From NCBI GenBank assembly GCA_016186715.1, contig JACPLA010000022.1, positions 1 to 48,452 on the forward strand: 48,452 nucleotides of DNA, written 5' to 3'. Position 1 is the stretch's first letter. Each line of letters opens with the position of its first letter. Under the pieces are notes generated by a model, which did no database searches, had not been told where the DNA came from, and saw nothing but the letters and a program-made list of their open reading frames with translations. Source of the stretch: Ignavibacteriales bacterium. GTDB lineage: Bacteria; Bacteroidota; Ignavibacteria; UBA10030. Shown one piece after another: positions 1 to 8,950 of the stretch. The translations under genes and the position numbers were made by a program.

Positions 1-3
1 ATG

Positions 4-87
4 TGCCCGGAGCGAGACTTGAACTCGCATGCCCTTTCGGGCGCCGCCCCCTCAAGACGGTGTGTCTGCCAGTTCCACCATCCGGGC
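4..87 (-). tRNA. tRNA-Leu (GAG)
   Basis: Reverse complement GCCCGGATGGTGGAACTGGCAGACACACCGTCTTGAGGGGGCGGCGCCCGAAAGGGCATGCGAGTTCAAGTCTCGCTCCGGGCA folds as a class II tRNA: 7-bp acceptor GCCCGGA/TCCGGGC, long variable arm GCGCCCGAAAGGGC, anticodon loop TTGAGGG, T-loop GTTCAAGTC. Confidence 0.95.
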
Positions 88-91
88 TTAG

Positions 92-216
92 CATGGAAAA
101 TTGAGAATGGGTAATGGAACATTGAACGCTATTGCAATTTTCCATGGAAAATTGAGTATGGGTAAATGGAACATTGAACGCTAAATTTTTCCTTTACAAT
201 TTCCAATTTTCCATGG
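92..216. repeat. short intergenic repeats between tRNA-Leu and tRNA-Lys
   Basis: catggaaaattgagaatgggtaatggaacattgaacgct (92-130) repeated at 143-183 with minor changes; perfect palindrome caattttccatggaaaattg at 135-154; third inverted partial copy caattttccatgg at 204-216. Confidence 0.85.
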
Positions 217-288
217 TGAGCGTGGATGGATTCGAACCATCGACCCTCTGCTTAAAAGGCAGATGCTCTACCCCTGAGCTACACGCCC
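214..288 (-). tRNA. tRNA-Lys (TTT), CCA encoded
   Basis: Reverse complement GGGCGTGTAGCTCAGGGGTAGAGCATCTGCCTTTTAAGCAGAGGGTCGATGGTTCGAATCCATCCACGCTCACCA; stem TCTGC/GCAGA with loop CTTTTAA gives anticodon TTT. Confidence 0.95.
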
Positions 289-357
289 TCCGAGGCCACG
301 CGGCCTGCTACTCCGAGAAGTAAAATACGGAAATTTGAACGGATTTTCAACCTCGAC

Positions 358-630
358 CTAACGTCCCGCTTCCGCGGATGGAACCGACTGCTGCTCCCCC
401 TTTTTCCGATAGAGAATTCCCAAAGGAACGAGGATGCAATATCCCAGAAAGAGAAGCACGGGCGCGACGAAGAGAGGGAAGACTCCGTCCCACGGTTCCT
501 GGGACAAGGCCACATATCCGAGAATGATGCAGAGAAGGGCAACACCCAGAATTTGATAATTCGTTTTTGTCAGAGGAAGAGCGTGAACAACTGCTTTCCG
601 TTTTTGGCCTGTCTTCGTTTGTTTCGCCAT
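358..630 (-). CDS. small membrane protein with two predicted TM helices, DUF3098-like
   Basis: ORF from internal Met (MAKQTKTGQKRK...) with LTKTNYQILGVALLCIILGYVAL and FVAPVLLFLGYCILVPLGILY hydrophobic segments. Confidence 0.6.
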   Translation of the reverse strand: MAKQTKTGQKRKAVVHALPLTKTNYQILGVALLCIILGYVALSQEPWDGVFPLFVAPVLLFLGYCILVPLGILYRKKGEQQSVPSAEAGR

Positions 631-657
631 ACTCGTCTTTCTGTATAAAGAGGCTGT

Positions 658-692
658 AACAAAAAGCCCAGCGTTGGGGAAACGCCGGGCCC
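658..692 (-). terminator. rho-independent terminator downstream of lolD
   Basis: Minus strand GCCCGGCGTTTCCCCAACGCTGGGCTTTTTGTT: GC-rich stem (one mismatch) followed by a T-run, just after the lolD stop. Confidence 0.7.
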
Positions 693-785
693 GACCGCTT
701 TGATGCCAACAGTCAGGGGAGAAACTGTCGGCACGGTCACGATTAATGTAACGGATTTCGCGTGTCGAGTCAAGTCCAAAAAAGT

Positions 786-1502
786 TCAAATTGCGTGCGG
801 CGCGTGCCGAACCGAAACAAGTCTCCCGTCGGCCAAACGAAGGATACGATCCCCTCTTTTCGTCAGGTCGGGATTATGCGTGGCAATCACAAACGTCAGT
901 CCCTTCTTCTTCGCAAGGTCAATCAGGAGACGATGGAGTTTTGATCCTGTTTCCTCGTCCAGATTCCCCGACGGCTCATCGGCAAGGATCAAATGGGGGT
1001 CGTTCATCAAAGCGCGGGCCACTGCAACCCGCTGCTGTTCGCCGCCGGACAGTTCATTCGGCCTATGGTTGAGTCGCTCTCTCATTCCAACTTCCCCCAA
1101 CAACGCCTCGGCGCGCACCCGAACACGCCGAAGACTTTCACCCCGGACAAGAGACGGCATGGCCACATTTTCAAGCGCCGTGAATTCAGCCAGCAAATGG
1201 TGAAATTGAAAAATAAACCCGAGCTTGGTGTTGCGGAATGAGGATCGATCTTCTTCGGAAAGAGTGAAAATGTTTTCATCTCCAACCGAAACAATCCCCG
1301 ATGTGGGTTTGTCCAGACCGCCAAGGATGTGAAGCAGCGTGCTTTTCCCTGATCCGGAAGGTCCGATAATAACGACGATTTCCCCCTGCTTGATTTCAAT
1401 ATCCACGCCCTTCAAGACCTGAAGAGTTACGTTTTTCCCGGTCTCATACTCCTTCCAGATGTTTTCTCCATGAACGAAGATATTTCGACGGCTTACTCCC
1501 AT
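786..1502 (-). CDS. lolD: lipoprotein-releasing ABC transporter ATP-binding protein (LolD-like)
   Basis: Walker A GPSGSGKST, signature LSGGEQQRVAVARAL, Walker B LILADEPSGNLD; follows two LolC/E-type permeases. Start chosen at MGVSRRN. Confidence 0.85.
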   Translation of the reverse strand: MGVSRRNIFVHGENIWKEYETGKNVTLQVLKGVDIEIKQGEIVVIIGPSGSGKSTLLHILGGLDKPTSGIVSVGDENIFTLSEEDRSSFRNTKLGFIFQFHHLLAEFTALENVAMPSLVRGESLRRVRVRAEALLGEVGMRERLNHRPNELSGGEQQRVAVARALMNDPHLILADEPSGNLDEETGSKLHRLLIDLAKKKGLTFVIATHNPDLTKRGDRILRLADGRLVSVRHAPHAI

Positions 1503-2719
1503 CGTATGGCCTCCACGGGGATCAAGTTTGCTGCCCGACGCGACGGGTACAGCGCAGCCATAGAACTCAGCGCAACTGCCGTCGCGACAACGATCAGCAC
1601 GTCCCAAAAGACCAGTTCCACAGGAATCGCAGGAATGATATAAACGGTCGGATCGAGCGGAATGAGATGATAGTACTTCTGAAGCGTGACAAGAACCACC
1701 CCGATGATCATACCGAAGCTTGCCCCCACAACCCCGACGAGAATCCCCTGGATCACGAAGATATTCCGAATCATGGATCGCGTGCCCCCTAGAGCCTTCA
1801 AGATTCCAATATCCCTGGTTTTTTCCAAAACCGACATGGTGAGTGAGCCGAGAAGATTAAACGATGCAACTCCGACAATCAGCGAGAGAATCACAAACGC
1901 CATCCACCGCTCGATCTGCATGACAACGTACAGCTCCCGGTGCAGATCGTACCACGTGAGCACATGGAAAAAGGGTCCAAAGTTCTCCTGGAGCCGTTCC
2001 TTCATGATCTCGGTTTCGTCAAAGTCCACCAGTCGCAGTTCCCACCCGTCGATGCGGTCTCCCCTTGCAAAGAGCGTCTGTGCAGTTTTCAGGCCAACGT
2101 ATGCATAGTACGCATCGTACTCCTTGTTATTCGACTCATAGATGCCGACGACCGTGTACTTTCGGATCAAAGGCTGGCCGATCTGAAGCAAGGCCGGCTC
2201 AGATCCGGCGGGGCTGATGACGGAAAGTGTGTCGCCCACCACCGCTCCCAACCGGTCCGCCAGCGTCAATCCGATGACAACACCCGATTCATTCCGTCCC
2301 TGGAAATTCAGTTCTCCGAGGATAATCTTTTCGCCGAGCCCCGACACCCGGTGGGCCCTTTTGTCGTCAATCCCTTTGACGTTGATCACCCTGTTGATAT
2401 TTCGCGAGACAACAAGGGCCTTACCGGTCACATAAGGGGAAAACCCCGACACTTCATTTTCCTGTTCCAGGTATGCAGAGAGAGAAGCCGCAGAAATAGA
2501 ATCCGCATCGAGGGGAATTTCGACGCGGAGATGCGGGTCGAAACTGACGAGTATCGAAGTAACTAATCCGTTGAACCCGTTGAACACCGACAGGACAACA
2601 ACAAGCGCGGCGACTCCAATGGTCACGCCGACAATCGAGATGACGGAAATGACATTGACAAATCCGACCTTCCGCTTTGAAACTAGGTAGCGGAACGCTA
2701 TGGATCGCTCAAGGCTCAT
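1493..2719 (-). CDS. LolC/LolE-family ABC permease (MacB-like and FtsX domains)
   Basis: 408 aa, N-terminal IAFRYLVSKRKVGFVNVISVISIVGVTIGVAALVVVLSVFNGF and C-terminal FtsX-type TM region (RDIGILKALGGTRSMIRNIFVIQG). Confidence 0.85.
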   Translation of the reverse strand: MSLERSIAFRYLVSKRKVGFVNVISVISIVGVTIGVAALVVVLSVFNGFNGLVTSILVSFDPHLRVEIPLDADSISAASLSAYLEQENEVSGFSPYVTGKALVVSRNINRVINVKGIDDKRAHRVSGLGEKIILGELNFQGRNESGVVIGLTLADRLGAVVGDTLSVISPAGSEPALLQIGQPLIRKYTVVGIYESNNKEYDAYYAYVGLKTAQTLFARGDRIDGWELRLVDFDETEIMKERLQENFGPFFHVLTWYDLHRELYVVMQIERWMAFVILSLIVGVASFNLLGSLTMSVLEKTRDIGILKALGGTRSMIRNIFVIQGILVGVVGASFGMIIGVVLVTLQKYYHLIPLDPTVYIIPAIPVELVFWDVLIVVATAVALSSMAALYPSRRAANLIPVEAIRWE

Positions 2720-3939
2720 TGGGCAAATCGCAGCAACGCCACAGGATCCTGATGACCGGCCAAACGGGACGGAAGGAACGAACAGAAATAACAGAGAACC
2801 AATGCAGACGCACTCACAAGGGCAAAGTTAAACCACGACAGCACGATGGGAACATGAGTCATATAGTAAATCCCCGAAGGCAGAGAGATCACTCTGTACT
2901 CCATTTCGATCCAGCAGAGAACGAATGCAAGCACGTTGCCGGCCATTGTTCCCACAACTCCGATGAACATTCCCTGGATGAGAAAAATTCTGCTGACGGT
3001 CGACCGTGACGCGCCAAGAGTTTGTAAGACGCCGATGTCCTTGATTTTCTCCATCACCATCATCAGGAGAGTGCCGATGACGTTCACGGTCGCAACAATG
3101 ATAATAAGGCCAAGAATGATGGGGATCTGACTCTTCTGCAGTTCTATCCACGAAAACAGGTTCCTGTACATTTGAAACATGGTCCGTGCATAATACGGAT
3201 AGCCCAGATCCGCGGGAATTTCCTGAACAAGCGTCCCCAGGGACGACAGATCTTTGACCAGGACATCAAACCCGGATATGGATTTTCCAAACTGAAAAAG
3301 CTTTTGCGCGTTGCCGATATGAACATAGACATAGGAGGCGTCATATTCCTCCATGCCCGTTTCGTAAAATCCCGTAACGACAAATTGCATTACACGCGCC
3401 TGAGACAGGGTGAGGCTGTATCCCCCCAGGGCAAAGACCAGAACCCGGTCCCCTATCTTCACATTCAGACGTTCGGCCAATCGTTTCCCAAGAAGGACAG
3501 TCTGCACCCCGTCCTCCCGTACCTCAAGGTCATAACTTCCGTCGACGAGGCGTTGACGCGCGGCGGAAATGTCGTTTGTCGGGTCGATCCCTTTGATCAA
3601 GACGCCGTCAATGGCGTCCTGGGAGCGGATCATGGCTTCACGCGAAACGTACGGTGCCATCACATCAACCTGAGGAAATCTCTCCTGGACTTTTCTGATG
3701 GCCGAAGCTGGATCATGAAGCGCCTGACTTTGGAACCCATAGATCTGCATATGCGCCGTAAAGCTGACAACGTTTTCTTTGATGGTCCTTTCAAATCCTT
3801 GCAGAATGGAAAGAGTGATGATCAATGCGGCAACGCCGAGGGCCACTCCCACAACCGCGAAGAACGTAATAAAGGAAATAAACCCGCTGTTCCTTCTGGA
3901 ACGGAGAAATCGTCGGGCTACAAAGAAGGAAACTTCCAT
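2716..3939 (-). CDS. LolC/LolE-family ABC permease, second paralogue
   Basis: 407 aa, FVARRFLRSRRNSGFISFITFFAVVGVALGVAALIITLSILQGFE and KDIGVLQTLGASRSTVSRIFLIQGMFIGVVG; 4-nt ATGA overlap with the next permease. Confidence 0.85.
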   Translation of the reverse strand: MEVSFFVARRFLRSRRNSGFISFITFFAVVGVALGVAALIITLSILQGFERTIKENVVSFTAHMQIYGFQSQALHDPASAIRKVQERFPQVDVMAPYVSREAMIRSQDAIDGVLIKGIDPTNDISAARQRLVDGSYDLEVREDGVQTVLLGKRLAERLNVKIGDRVLVFALGGYSLTLSQARVMQFVVTGFYETGMEEYDASYVYVHIGNAQKLFQFGKSISGFDVLVKDLSSLGTLVQEIPADLGYPYYARTMFQMYRNLFSWIELQKSQIPIILGLIIIVATVNVIGTLLMMVMEKIKDIGVLQTLGASRSTVSRIFLIQGMFIGVVGTMAGNVLAFVLCWIEMEYRVISLPSGIYYMTHVPIVLSWFNFALVSASALVLCYFCSFLPSRLAGHQDPVALLRFAQ

Positions 3940-3954
3940 GGACGGGCTGGCGGG

Positions 3955-5056
3955 TTATTTCTTCGTGCTCTCGAGGAGAAAGCGTTTGATGAATTCGTCG
4001 ATCTCGCCGTCCATCACAGCGTGGACGTCGCCCGTTTCATGGCCGGTACGATGGTCCTTGACGAGGGTGTAAGGCTGAAATGTGTAGGATCGGATCTGGC
4101 TTCCCCATTCGATTTTTTTCTTCTTGCTTTCCAGAGCGTCAAGACGGGCCTGTTCCTCTTCCTTGCGAAGCTGATACAACCGCGATTTCAGCATTTTCAT
4201 CGCCCGCTCCCGGTTCTGAAACTGCGATCGCTCCTGTTGGCAGGCAACGACGATCCCCGTCGGGATGTGGGTAATGCGAACCGCCGTTTCAACTTTGTTG
4301 ACATTTTGTCCCCCCTTGCCGCCCGAGCGGTACGTGTCGATCTTCAAATCCGCGGTGTTCACTTCGATTTCCGCGTCGTCATCGAGTTCGGGATAGACGA
4401 ACACCGATGCAAACGAGGTGTGTCTGCGGGCGTTGGCGTCGAAGGGAGAAATGCGAACCAGCCGGTGTACACCGCTCTCTGCCTTGAGATACCCGTAGGA
4501 ATATTTCCCGATAACTTCGATCGTCGCGCTCTTGATTCCCGCTCCTTCGCCTTCGAGCATGTCGACCAGGTTCACCTTGAAGCCATTGCGTTCACACCAC
4601 CGCGAATACATCCTCAGCAGCATGTCCGCCCAGTCCTGAGACTCCGTTCCCCCGGCTCCGGAATGGATTGTCAGCAGGGCGTTTCTCTCGTCATCCTCGC
4701 CGCTCAGCATGTTCCTGAATTCCAATTCACCTATTTTTCCTTCCAGCTTCTTCAGGTCCCGTACGATTTCTTCTGCGACCTCCTTTTCATTGCTCTCCTC
4801 GGCGAGGTCAATCAGCGTAGCGGTATCCTCATACAGCCTGAGAAGTTCCTTCCATGCTTCAACCCACGATTTGCGCGAGTTTATTTCCTGGATCACCTTT
4901 TGTGCCGAAGCATTGTCGGCCCAAAAATCCGCCTCGGACGTTTTTTGCTCCAACTCTGCGAGCTCCCTTTCCTTGGCGTCAAGGTCAAAGATACCCCCTC
5001 AGCGCATCGAGGCGCCCGGAGAGGTCGGTAAGTTTTTCACGAAGGTCTTCAAACAT
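3955..5056 (-). CDS. prfB: peptide chain release factor 2, expressed through a programmed +1 frameshift
   Basis: Main ORF 3955..4953 has [11 protein letters not shown] (GGQ) and [17 protein letters not shown] (SPF). Upstream zero frame ATG at 5056 reads [23 protein letters not shown] then TGA; the +1 frame continues [22 protein letters not shown]. Confidence 0.95.
4984..5000 (-). promoter_or_regulatory. prfB programmed +1 frameshift site (AGGGGG TAT CTT TGA C)
   Basis: Minus strand GAGGGGGTATCTTTGAC: SD-like AGGGGG, slippery CTT, in-frame TGA followed by C; same core as the classic RF2 autoregulatory site. TGA at 4985..4987. Confidence 0.95.
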
Positions 5057-5058
5057 TG

Positions 5059-5388
5059 TTACACCTTGAGATCGTCCGGAACATCAATTTCCATTCTTAG
5101 TAAAGCTGCCGCGAGGGTTTTCCCCTGTGCATCATTTTTCAATGATTTTGTTCCGCCTCCCCCCAGGGCGTGGTGAAGCAGGAAATTCAAGGCCCAGAGG
5201 TTTGGAAGCTCGAAGCGCTCAACACTCCCCCACACAATACCCTCGAAATGCTTCCGAACGCGCTCCACGCTGACTTCACGCTCGATGAGCGGATAAAATT
5301 CCGGTTTTCGCGCGATCAGGCCTATGTTGGCCGTGTCTCCCTTATCCCCCGAACGTCCGTGGCAGATCTGGAGGAGGCGAATTTTCAT
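5059..5388 (-). CDS. AtuA-associated small domain protein (DUF1446 C-terminal partner)
   Basis: 109 aa MKIRLLQICHGRSGDKGDTANIGLIARKPEFYPLI...; GRSGDKGDTANIGL matches the small partner domain of AtuA proteins; overlaps the AtuA ORF. Confidence 0.7.
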   Translation of the reverse strand: MKIRLLQICHGRSGDKGDTANIGLIARKPEFYPLIEREVSVERVRKHFEGIVWGSVERFELPNLWALNFLLHHALGGGGTKSLKNDAQGKTLAAALLRMEIDVPDDLKV

Positions 5389-6746
5389 GTTTCTTTGATG
5401 ATAATTTCGGGAATCACGGCTTGTTTCTGAATCAGCGCCGGCCAGTACGAAATAACCTCGCTTGGTTTGGGCCTTCCCCCGGCAAACCCCGTGACCGAGG
5501 GCGGGCCTGTCAGGATCAAGGGAGCCAGTTCCTTTCCGAAACGCTCGACCGCCTCAAATGATTGGCTTCGGACTCCGACTCGCAGAGCGACTTCGTTGAC
5601 GTCCTCATGCTGCGGAGAAAGCGGTCCGTGGGAAGAATCGTGTCCAAGGAATTCAGTTCGGATTTCCTCAAAATCCAAATTCAGATCCGCGAGCCGCGCC
5701 CGCAAGACCTGATCCGCCGCCTTTGCTTTCTCCAACGCGTCAGGCCAGCTGTACGTCAGCGTCCCCAATGCCGTATAGCCGTCGAAATACGACATGGAGA
5801 CCTTATAGAATTCCGTGGCGGGCCTTCCCCGAACACCGCTCATCCTGACACGATCCTTTCCTACCTGTTCCAAATGAATGGTTGTAAAATCAGCGATGCA
5901 GTCCGGCGTAATGTACGTTTTTGGGTCACCGATTTCATACAGGAGTTGTTCCTTGACCGTCTGCATCGTTACCAACCCGCCCGATCCTTCATGCTTTGTG
6001 ATGACGATATCCCCGTTGGGGTACGCCTCCGCAATCGGAAATCCAATATGAGCCATGTCCGGGACCCTTCTCCAGTCAGCGGAAAAATTGCCGCCGCTTG
6101 CCTGCCCGCCGCATTCGAGGATGTGCCCTGCAACGGTTCCCGAGGCAATTCTGTTCCAGTCGTTCACGGGCCAGTCGAACTCGTACATCATGGGGGCAAG
6201 TGTCAAACCCGTGTCGGTCGTTCGGCCGGTAAGAACGATCTCGGCTCCCTGGCGTAACGCCTGGACAATAGGAAATGCGCCGAAGTAGACGTTGGCGCTT
6301 TGCAGCCGGTCTCGAACGGAATCGAGCGATTCACCCGATTCCATGTTCTTTAACTCGATGTTCTTTTTCCTCAACCCATCGATCCGCTCGAGAATATCGT
6401 CGCCGAGTACAACACCGATCCTCAGTTTCTTGATTCCCATCTTCTTCGCCGCCTCGAGGATCGCTTCGCTGCAGGCAAGCGGATTCACCCCCCCGCCGTT
6501 GGTAATGATCTTGATGTTCCTCTCAACGCACGTGGGAAGGATTTGTTCCATCAGAGGAATCAGATCTCTCGCATACCCGAGTTTTGAATCCCGCTTCCTT
6601 TGTTTCTGCATGATGGACATCGTGACCTCGGCGAGATAATCCATCATGAGGTAGTCGACAGGACCGCGAGTAACCTGATCATAAGGAGCGGAAAGCAAGT
6701 CCCCCCAGAACCCTTGCCCGGAGGCTATGCGGACAAATTCTTTCAA
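5385..6746 (-). CDS. acyclic terpene utilisation AtuA-like / DUF1446 protein
   Basis: 453 aa MKEFVRIASGQGFWGDLLSAPYDQVTRGPVDYLMMDYLAEVTMSIM...TNGGGVNPLAC; typical DUF1446 N-terminal region. Confidence 0.8.
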   Translation of the reverse strand: MKEFVRIASGQGFWGDLLSAPYDQVTRGPVDYLMMDYLAEVTMSIMQKQRKRDSKLGYARDLIPLMEQILPTCVERNIKIITNGGGVNPLACSEAILEAAKKMGIKKLRIGVVLGDDILERIDGLRKKNIELKNMESGESLDSVRDRLQSANVYFGAFPIVQALRQGAEIVLTGRTTDTGLTLAPMMYEFDWPVNDWNRIASGTVAGHILECGGQASGGNFSADWRRVPDMAHIGFPIAEAYPNGDIVITKHEGSGGLVTMQTVKEQLLYEIGDPKTYITPDCIADFTTIHLEQVGKDRVRMSGVRGRPATEFYKVSMSYFDGYTALGTLTYSWPDALEKAKAADQVLRARLADLNLDFEEIRTEFLGHDSSHGPLSPQHEDVNEVALRVGVRSQSFEAVERFGKELAPLILTGPPSVTGFAGGRPKPSEVISYWPALIQKQAVIPEIIIKET

Positions 6747-8515
6747 TGGATCACTTTGATATGGAGCTCATCCAATTGTTTCTTGTCAACCGGGGACGGT
6801 GCTTCATCCATCAACGACACGGCACTCGCCGTCTTGGGAAAGGCGATGACATCACGGATCGATTCTTGTCCCGTCAGAAGCATGATGAGTCTGTCAAAAC
6901 CGACTGCAATCCCTCCGTGCGGTGGTGCGCCGTACTTGAACGCGTCGAGCATGAATCCGAACTTCTTCCTCGCTTCCTCAGGTCCGATGCCCAGGAGCTC
7001 AAACATTCTGCTTTGCAGAGCCGAATCATGGATCCGGATACTACCCCCGGCAATTTCATTCCCGTTGAGCACAAGATCATAGGCGCGGGCACGGACCTTC
7101 TTTGGATCACTGCCAAGGAACTGCAGATCTTCCGCTTGGGGAGAAGTAAACGGGTGATGGACCGCGACATACCGTTTCTCCTCTTCACTGAATTCAAGAA
7201 GCGGAAAATCCGTTACCCAGAGAAAATGCCAGGCGTTTTCAGGGATCAGTTTCAGGCGCGCGGCCATTTCAAGCCTGAGCTGGCCAAGGATCTCATACGT
7301 CTTCTGCCACGGACCCGAAATCAGCAAACACAGGTCGCCGCTTGCGGCTTTGAGCCTCTTGGCAACGGCTCTGATCTCCTCTGTCGACACAAACTTGTCC
7401 ACCGAACTTTCCATTTTGTGTTCTTGCACCTTGATGGAAATCAGACCACCGGCACCGAACGATTTGACAAGATCCGTCAAGCCGTCAAGCTGGTTTCTGG
7501 TGAAGGAGGCGAGTCCCGGGACGGTGAAGCCCGCGACGACTCCCCCGTCCCTCACAGTCTCGCTAAACACGCGAAACTTGCTTTTTGCAACAACCGCGGA
7601 ACAATCGGAAATCTCAAGACCGAACCGGGTGTCCGGTTTGTCCGTTCCGTAACGTTCCATTGCCTCATGGTACGTGACACGCGGAAACGGTATGTTCAGC
7701 TCAAGACCGACGAGCCCGCGAAAAAGGTCCTTCATCAATCCTTCAGTCATGACGAAGACATCCTCCTCGTCGACGAATGACATTTCGACGTCGATTTGCG
7801 TGAACTCGGGTTGCCGGTCTGCCCGAAGGTCTTCGTCACGGAAGCATTTGACAATCTGAAAATACCGGTCGAATCCCGCCACCATCAGAATCTGTTTGTA
7901 GGTTTGAGGGGATTGCGGCAACGCGTAGAACTTTCCCGGATGAATGCGGCTCGGCACAAGATAATCCCTCGCCCCCTCGGGGGTGCTCTTCATCAGCACC
8001 GGCGTTTCAATCTCCACGAACTGATTCCGGTCAAAATAGGCCCGGGTACGTTGATAACCCTGATGCCGGGCCAGGAGGCTTTTTTGAACGGCCGGACGCC
8101 GAAGATCGAGATACCGGTACTTGAGCCGCAGGTCTTCATTCACATCGACAGCATCCTCGATGGGAAACGGCGGGGTCTCTGCTTTGTTGAGAATTGCCAG
8201 CTCCAGCCCCGCAACATCGACCTCCCCGGTGGGAAGATCCGGGTTAACGGTTCCCTCGGGTCTTTTCTGCACTTTCCCGGTCACGGAAATCACGAATTCC
8301 GATCGCAACGCCTGAGCGGTGTCGTAGGCTTGCCGGTTATGCTGCGGCGCAAAGACAACCTGGGTTTTTCCATACCGATCACGGAGATCGATAAACACGA
8401 CGCCCCCAAGGTCGCGACGGACATCAACCCAGCCTGTCAGGGTTACTGTGGTGTCGATGTGACTGCTGCGAAGGTCTCCGCAGGTATGTGTCCGTTTCAT
8501 CAATGATTGTGCCAT
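6743..8515 (-). CDS. aspS: aspartyl-tRNA synthetase
   Basis: 590 aa; RTHTCGDLR N-terminus, FVEIETPVLMKSTPEGARDYLVPSR, QSPQTYKQILMVAGFDRYFQIVKCFRDEDLRADRQPEFTQIDVEMSF, GGIAVGFDRLIMLLTG. Confidence 0.97.
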   Translation of the reverse strand: MAQSLMKRTHTCGDLRSSHIDTTVTLTGWVDVRRDLGGVVFIDLRDRYGKTQVVFAPQHNRQAYDTAQALRSEFVISVTGKVQKRPEGTVNPDLPTGEVDVAGLELAILNKAETPPFPIEDAVDVNEDLRLKYRYLDLRRPAVQKSLLARHQGYQRTRAYFDRNQFVEIETPVLMKSTPEGARDYLVPSRIHPGKFYALPQSPQTYKQILMVAGFDRYFQIVKCFRDEDLRADRQPEFTQIDVEMSFVDEEDVFVMTEGLMKDLFRGLVGLELNIPFPRVTYHEAMERYGTDKPDTRFGLEISDCSAVVAKSKFRVFSETVRDGGVVAGFTVPGLASFTRNQLDGLTDLVKSFGAGGLISIKVQEHKMESSVDKFVSTEEIRAVAKRLKAASGDLCLLISGPWQKTYEILGQLRLEMAARLKLIPENAWHFLWVTDFPLLEFSEEEKRYVAVHHPFTSPQAEDLQFLGSDPKKVRARAYDLVLNGNEIAGGSIRIHDSALQSRMFELLGIGPEEARKKFGFMLDAFKYGAPPHGGIAVGFDRLIMLLTGQESIRDVIAFPKTASAVSLMDEAPSPVDKKQLDELHIKVIH

Positions 8516-8558
8516 GGGTTTAGTTTTTCCGATTCGTGCAGTATTTGCCGAAAAAGAA

Positions 8559-8600
8559 AAATGCGAGAAGCCTCACGTATCGCCAGGCATTCTCGCATTT
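8559..8600 (-). terminator. rho-independent terminator downstream of trxA
   Basis: 10-bp arms aaatgcgaga (8559-8568) / tctcgcattt (8591-8600), followed on the minus strand by a T-rich tract. Confidence 0.7.
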
Positions 8601-8614
8601 CATATGGTTCGACT

Positions 8615-8938
8615 TCAATTCAGATGTTTGCTGAGCTTGTCAGTCAACGCGCGCTTGGGAACCGCGCCGATGACCTGATCCACCACTTTTCCGTTCTTAA
8701 AGATCAACAACGTAGGAATGCTCCGAATGCCGAATTCCTCGGACACTTTCTGATTGGAATCCACATCCACTTTTCCCACTTTCAGCGTGTCCTGGTACTC
8801 CTTTGCAAGCTCTTCAACAATCGGGGCCACCATACGGCACGGTCCGCACCACTCGGCCCAGAAATCGACGAGGACCGGCTTTTCGGATTTGATCACCTCT
8901 GTTTGAAAATTATCATCAGTCAATGTTACTGGCTTCAT
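8615..8938 (-). CDS. trxA: thioredoxin
   Basis: 107 aa with VDFWAEWCGPCRMVAPIVEELA and IRSIPTLLIFKNGK. Confidence 0.97.
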   Translation of the reverse strand: MKPVTLTDDNFQTEVIKSEKPVLVDFWAEWCGPCRMVAPIVEELAKEYQDTLKVGKVDVDSNQKVSEEFGIRSIPTLLIFKNGKVVDQVIGAVPKRALTDKLSKHLN

Positions 8939-8950
8939 GTGTTCTCCTGA

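Noticed and set aside
3172-5031. 619-aa plus-strand ORF opposite the LolC/E permease and prfB
   Set aside because: Antisense to two confidently identified genes, low-complexity Arg/Phe/His-rich translation, no recognisable domain; a by-product of codon bias.
6746-7780. 344-aa plus-strand ORF opposite aspS
   Set aside because: Shadow ORF antisense to aspS.
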